From positions 1-9,421 of the forward strand of contig JAKAMP010000070.1 in assembly GCA_021812865.1 (NCBI GenBank): 9,421 nucleotides of DNA, in the 5' to 3' direction. Shown here one piece after another: positions 6,838-9,421 of the stretch. Below the pieces are notes generated by a model. The model saw only the letters and a program-made list of their open reading frames with translations, ran no database searches and was not told the DNA's origin. Position 1 is the first letter of the stretch. Every line of letters begins with the position of its first letter. The translations under genes and the position numbers were made by a program. Source of the DNA: Bacteroidota bacterium. GTDB lineage: Bacteria; Bacteroidota; Bacteroidia; Bacteroidales; JAAYUG01.

Positions 6838-7401
6838 ATGCATGAAGAAATCCAGTTTGTGCTCGATATTGCACACGAAAAAATGGACAAGGCTGTGAAA
6901 CATCTCGAGAATGATTTGCTGAAACTGAGGGCAGGGAAAGCAAATCCTCATATTCTTGATGGCATTCATGTTGACTATTATGGCGTGATTACTCCCCTTA
7001 ATCAGGTTTCAAATATTACTACTCCCGATGCCCGTACCATTGTGGTTCAGCCCTGGGACAAGAAGATGATTGAACTCATCGAAAAAGCCATCCTGGCTGC
7101 CAATGTGGGTCTTACACCGGCCAATAACGGGGAAGTTATCCGTCTGAATGTTCCTCCTCTTACCGAAGAGCGCCGTCGTGATCTCACCCGCCAGGTGAAA
7201 CACGAAGCGGAAGCAACCAAAGTGACCATCCGCAATTTCCGCCGGGAAGCAAACGAAGACATGAAAAAGCTTGAGAAAGACGGAATTCCCGAAGATGTAA
7301 TCAAGGAAGGCGAACACGAGGTACAAAAACTTACCGATAACATGATCAAAAAAGTGGATGACCATGTGGTAAAGAAAGAACAGGAAATCATGACCGTTTA
7401 A
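6838..7401 (+). CDS. frr: Ribosome recycling factor
   Basis: RRF, together with EF-G, splits the post-termination ribosome so it can be reused. The 187-residue product has the normal family length. KLRAGKANPHILDGIHVDYYG (29-49) leads from the first helix of the three-helix bundle into the small beta domain. TPLNQVSNI, IVVQPWDKK, and NNGEVIRLNVPPLTEERRRDL follow as expected. The Lys/Glu-rich C-terminal helices include GIPEDVIKEGEHEVQKLTD. The start MHEEIQF is the only ATG that fits the alignment. The gene stands alone between a promoter candidate and a terminator, rather than directly behind pyrH. Confidence 0.97.
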   Translation: MHEEIQFVLDIAHEKMDKAVKHLENDLLKLRAGKANPHILDGIHVDYYGVITPLNQVSNITTPDARTIVVQPWDKKMIELIEKAILAANVGLTPANNGEVIRLNVPPLTEERRRDLTRQVKHEAEATKVTIRNFRREANEDMKKLEKDGIPEDVIKEGEHEVQKLTDNMIKKVDDHVVKKEQEIMTV

Positions 7402-7426
7402 TGAATTCTTGGATTCTACCATATAA

Positions 7427-7457
7427 AAAGGGGGTACCATCGGGCCCCCTTTCTTTA
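7427..7457. terminator. Bidirectional intrinsic terminator after frr
   Basis: AAAGGGGG (7427-7434) pairs with CCCCCTTT (7445-7452) around a 10-base loop. On the plus strand it is followed by CTTTATTC and ends frr. On the minus strand the T-rich side reads CCCCCTTTTTATAT, so it can also stop the converging transcript of the acyltransferase-like gene. Confidence 0.8.
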
Positions 7458-7615
7458 TTCATTGCATTGTACAATAATCCCCGTTATAACTGCTTCCCCC
7501 ACATTTCAAAAACATAGACCGTTCAGGTTGCAATGGCCAGACAGTGATCCGTCCATTTTCAGACATTCCCAGAATACATTTCATTCCAAAATTATGCAAA
7601 CAGCCAAAAGCTAAA

Positions 7616-7657
7616 AGCTCTACTAAAGAAGCTCTGCCAAATAAGCTCTTTCAAAGA
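7616..7657. repeat. Three tandem 14-base repeats in the convergent intergenic region
   Basis: AGCTCTACTAAAGA (7616-7629), AGCTCTGCCAAATA (7630-7643) and AGCTCTTTCAAAGA (7644-7657) follow each other without gaps. The shared consensus is AGCTCTnnnAAAkA. A unit of 14 is not a multiple of three, and the block lies just beyond the stop of the minus-strand gene, so it is non-coding. It would be in that gene's 3' untranslated region if transcription runs to the terminator at 7427-7457. The remaining sequence from 7458 to 7615 shows nothing I can support. Confidence 0.75.
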
Positions 7658-7667
7658 AAGTGCAGCC

Positions 7668-8798
7668 CTATATTTTAATAAAGATTTTCCGTTTGTACAT
7701 CTGCCACAGAATGAAATAAAGCACCAGGAATCCTCCGGTGTAATGGAAGAATGGGTACCAGTCTCCCACGTATTTCTCCAGGCCTTTGAAAGGTACATCG
7801 GCAATTTTTCCCCAGTCGAACAGATGTGACGCACAATAGGCAAAAATGGCATTCATGCCGATTACAACAAAGAAAGTGCAGCTCCTTTTGAAATCGAGAA
7901 AATCCACTATCCAGTAAAACAATGCCAGCAGCAGTACGCATATACCACCTGAAAACAGTACGAATGAGCTTGTCCAGATGTGTTTGACAATGGGGTGCCA
8001 TATATTCCAGAAAAGACCCAGCAGAATAAGCACAATGCCGGCAACCACAAAGTAAACCAGCGTCTTCTTTTTATCCATGCCTGCCTGCAACAGATACCCG
8101 GAAAATACACCCAGCATCACGGTAGCGCCAAAATTAAGGCTGCTAACAATCCAGCTGTATGTGGTTCCATCCTGGAACTGTCCGAAAACGAGTTTGTCGA
8201 AATAGATGGCGAAATTACCTTCGGGGGTAATGACGCCTGAACCCACACCGGGAACCGGGGCAAGGGCCAGAATAGCCCAATATACCAGCATAAGCAGGAA
8301 AGTAAATATCATTTGCCACTTTACCCCAAGGTAAAGAATCAGCACCGAAGCAATGAGGTAACCGCTGGCAATGGCCTGCAGGGTATTGCTGTAAAACTTC
8401 AGCTGCGACCAGTCATAATCAAGCAGGTTTCCCTGAACACACATGCCAAGAATCCACAAAATAATGAACCTACGTATGATATGCGGCCAGAGGGCGGACT
8501 TTGAAGAATTCTGCTCCAGTCTCCGCCGGTATGAGAACGGCATCGAAACCCCTACAATAAAAAGGAACAGGGGCATGATGATATCGTAAAACCGGAACCC
8601 TGTCCATTCAACATGATCCAGTTGGGTACTCAGGAACCCGGTTACCGAACCGTGAAATACATTGTCCAGGCTTTTGATGATGAACTCCCCGCCAATGATC
8701 CAGAACATGTCAAACCCCCGCAGGGCATCTACAGAAGCTACACGGCCCGTGGCGCCGGTAACAGGCCTGCTTACGTGAAATGAATTGAGATCGGTCAT
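7668..8798 (-). CDS. Heparan-alpha-glucosaminide N-acetyltransferase-like membrane protein (DUF5009/NagX type)
   Basis: A 376-residue multi-pass membrane protein, about ten hydrophobic segments. RVASVDALRGFDMFWIIGGE (19-38) is the hallmark N-terminus of this acyltransferase group. LDHVEW (60-65) precedes a span with FYDIIMPLFLFIVG (70-83). His62 aligns, by my reading, with the active-site His of human HGSNAT (the QHASWNG context). KHIWTSSFVLFSGG (272-285) and IGMNAIFAY (313-321) are further family motifs. The human enzyme passes acetyl from cytosolic acetyl-CoA to a terminal glucosamine across the membrane. In bacteria the family often sits in sugar-use loci, and NagX proteins are linked to N-acetylglucosamine use. 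The substrate here is unknown. I chose the ATG at 8798-8796; a frame opening at 8864 adds a basic stretch foreign to the family. It is divergent from a glycoside-hydrolase-like lipoprotein gene. Confidence 0.88.
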   Translation of the reverse strand: MTDLNSFHVSRPVTGATGRVASVDALRGFDMFWIIGGEFIIKSLDNVFHGSVTGFLSTQLDHVEWTGFRFYDIIMPLFLFIVGVSMPFSYRRRLEQNSSKSALWPHIIRRFIILWILGMCVQGNLLDYDWSQLKFYSNTLQAIASGYLIASVLILYLGVKWQMIFTFLLMLVYWAILALAPVPGVGSGVITPEGNFAIYFDKLVFGQFQDGTTYSWIVSSLNFGATVMLGVFSGYLLQAGMDKKKTLVYFVVAGIVLILLGLFWNIWHPIVKHIWTSSFVLFSGGICVLLLALFYWIVDFLDFKRSCTFFVVIGMNAIFAYCASHLFDWGKIADVPFKGLEKYVGDWYPFFHYTGGFLVLYFILWQMYKRKIFIKI

Positions 8799-8812
8799 AT
8801 GCTTGTTTTTTC

Positions 8813-8844
8813 TAAAAATAAAAAAATACCTCCTCACCGTCAAA
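8813..8844 (-). promoter_or_regulatory. Candidate promoter of the acyltransferase-like gene
   Basis: On the minus strand TTTG (8844-8841) is followed after 20 bases by TATTTTTA (8820-8813), one mismatch from TAnnTTTG. The start would fall near 8806, leaving a very short leader before the ATG at 8798, which weakens the call. Confidence 0.35.
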
Positions 8845-8996
8845 TCCTTCATGGAATATTTCAACCCATTTATACTTCCTACCCTGGCAGGGAAACTCCT
8901 ATGCCATAATCGAATGACCCGTTGCTATTGATATTGCAGCTCATGCTTTCCGGAACCAACGTGCAAAGGGCATTACAGTCTTATTTGAGCAATGAT

Positions 8997-9028
8997 TTTG
9001 CAGTTCCCGCCTATAATGTATATTTTTA
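8997..9028 (+). promoter_or_regulatory. Candidate promoter of the glycoside-hydrolase-like lipoprotein gene
   Basis: TTTG (8997-9000), a 20-base gap, then TATTTTTA (9021-9028), one mismatch from TAnnTTTG. The predicted start near 9034 gives a leader of about 45 bases. The spacing and -7 sequence are the same as in the divergent promoter candidate for the neighbouring minus-strand gene. Confidence 0.45.
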
Positions 9029-9080
9029 GTTTGCTGAAATGCATATGTGTACCTGAAGCCGTTAACCAAATCATTGAATT

Positions 9081-9421
9081 ATGAAGACTCTTCGCTATGT
9101 TATCCTGCTGATAGCCGCTGGCTTCCTGCTTATACAAGGGTGTACCAAACCTCAACCACTTGACGACTACCAGAAAACTGCAGACCTGTTTAAAAATCCC
9201 CCTGCAGATTATACCACAGCTCCGTTCTGGGTATGGAATGACAAGGTTACACAGAAAACCATTGACGAGCAGTTGGCGCAATACAGGCAGAATGGGATCA
9301 TGCAACTGATTGTTCACCCCAGGCCCGGACTGATCACCCCATACCTTACCGAAGAATGGTTCAACCTGGTAAAATATGCCACTGCCCATGCGAAGGAAAT
9401 GGGTATGAAACTTTGGCTGTA
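9081..9421 (+). CDS. Glycoside-hydrolase-like lipoprotein, N-terminal part (cut by window edge)
   Basis: The frame is open from the ATG at 9081 to the right edge (113 codons seen). It begins with a lipoprotein signal: MKTLR, a hydrophobic run, then IQGC with Cys21 as the likely lipidated residue. Gln at position -2 is unusual in a lipobox, though Bacteroidetes are lenient there. After a short linker come APFWVWNDKVT (47-57), a helix ending NGIMQLIVHPRPGLITPYL (71-89) and EEWFNLVKYATAHAKEMGMKLWL. This is the start of a TIM barrel seen in large Bacteroidetes glycosyl hydrolases, often annotated as related to GH106 alpha-L-rhamnosidases. Those are usually around 1000 residues, so most of the gene, including the catalytic residues, lies outside the window. 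The family is therefore tentative, the glycosidase nature less so. Confidence 0.75.
   Translation, partial: MKTLRYVILLIAAGFLLIQGCTKPQPLDDYQKTADLFKNPPADYTTAPFWVWNDKVTQKTIDEQLAQYRQNGIMQLIVHPRPGLITPYLTEEWFNLVKYATAHAKEMGMKLWL

Noticed and set aside
7459..7544. Short inverted match CATTGCA / TGCAATG in the frr downstream region
   Set aside because: Seven bases over about 80 bases of AT-rich DNA is expected by chance and fits no known element.
7592..7852. Minus-strand open frame of 86 codons covering the 14-base repeats
   Set aside because: It is out of frame with, and largely overlaps, the acyltransferase-like gene, and has no motifs.
9012..9018. TATAATG resembling an E. coli sigma-70 -10 element
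   Set aside because: Bacteroidetes use a different consensus, and a TTTG-N20-TATTTTTA arrangement fits the same region better.
8973..9389. Minus-strand open frame of 138 codons at the right edge
   Set aside because: It overlaps the lipoprotein gene and its promoter region, has no family resemblance, and the plus-strand frame has a signal peptide and recognisable hydrolase motifs.

Overview
The window is a chromosomal stretch of a Bacteroidetes (Bacteroidota) bacterium, probably of the Bacteroidales branch. The ribosomal proteins L13, S9 and S2, EF-Ts, UMP kinase and ribosome recycling factor all have the sequence character of that phylum. Genes lack convincing Shine-Dalgarno sequences and have A-rich upstream regions. 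Several start regions carry the phylum's own promoter pattern (TTTG, about 20 bases, then TAnnTTTG). I cannot name a species.

Layout. 1-1484 (minus strand, runs off the left edge): an O-antigen ligase/Wzy-type membrane protein, transcribed away from the ribosomal genes. 1485-1713: a divergent intergenic region with promoters and a small leader hairpin. 1714-4490: a translation cluster rplM-rpsI, then rpsB-tsf, with a hairpin in the rpsI-rpsB gap and a strong intrinsic terminator after tsf. 4757-5476: pyrH with its own candidate promoter. 5582-6748: a secreted GH27 alpha-galactosidase lying between pyrH and frr. 6838-7401: frr with its own promoter, closed by a terminator that should work on both strands. 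7402-7667: convergent intergenic region holding three tandem 14-base repeats. 7668-8798 (minus): a multi-pass heparan-alpha-glucosaminide N-acetyltransferase-like (DUF5009/NagX-type) protein. 8799-9080: divergent promoter region. 9081-9421: the start of a glycoside-hydrolase-like lipoprotein, cut by the right edge.

The core genes serve one theme: making ribosomes (L13, S9, S2), elongation (EF-Ts), recycling (RRF) and UMP phosphorylation (PyrH). The accessory genes around and inside the cluster concern glycans: surface polysaccharide ligation or polymerisation, alpha-galactoside cleavage, a membrane acyltransferase probably acting on amino sugars, and a lipoprotein hydrolase. No susC/susD pair or regulator is visible, so calling the right side a polysaccharide utilisation locus would be speculative.

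I found no convincing undescribed system. The most noteworthy items are the split acidic/basic tail of S2, the glycosidase inside the pyrH-frr neighbourhood, the hairpin before rpsB, and the 14-base tandem repeats. There are no rRNA or tRNA genes, CRISPR arrays, insertion sequences or phage genes that I can see.
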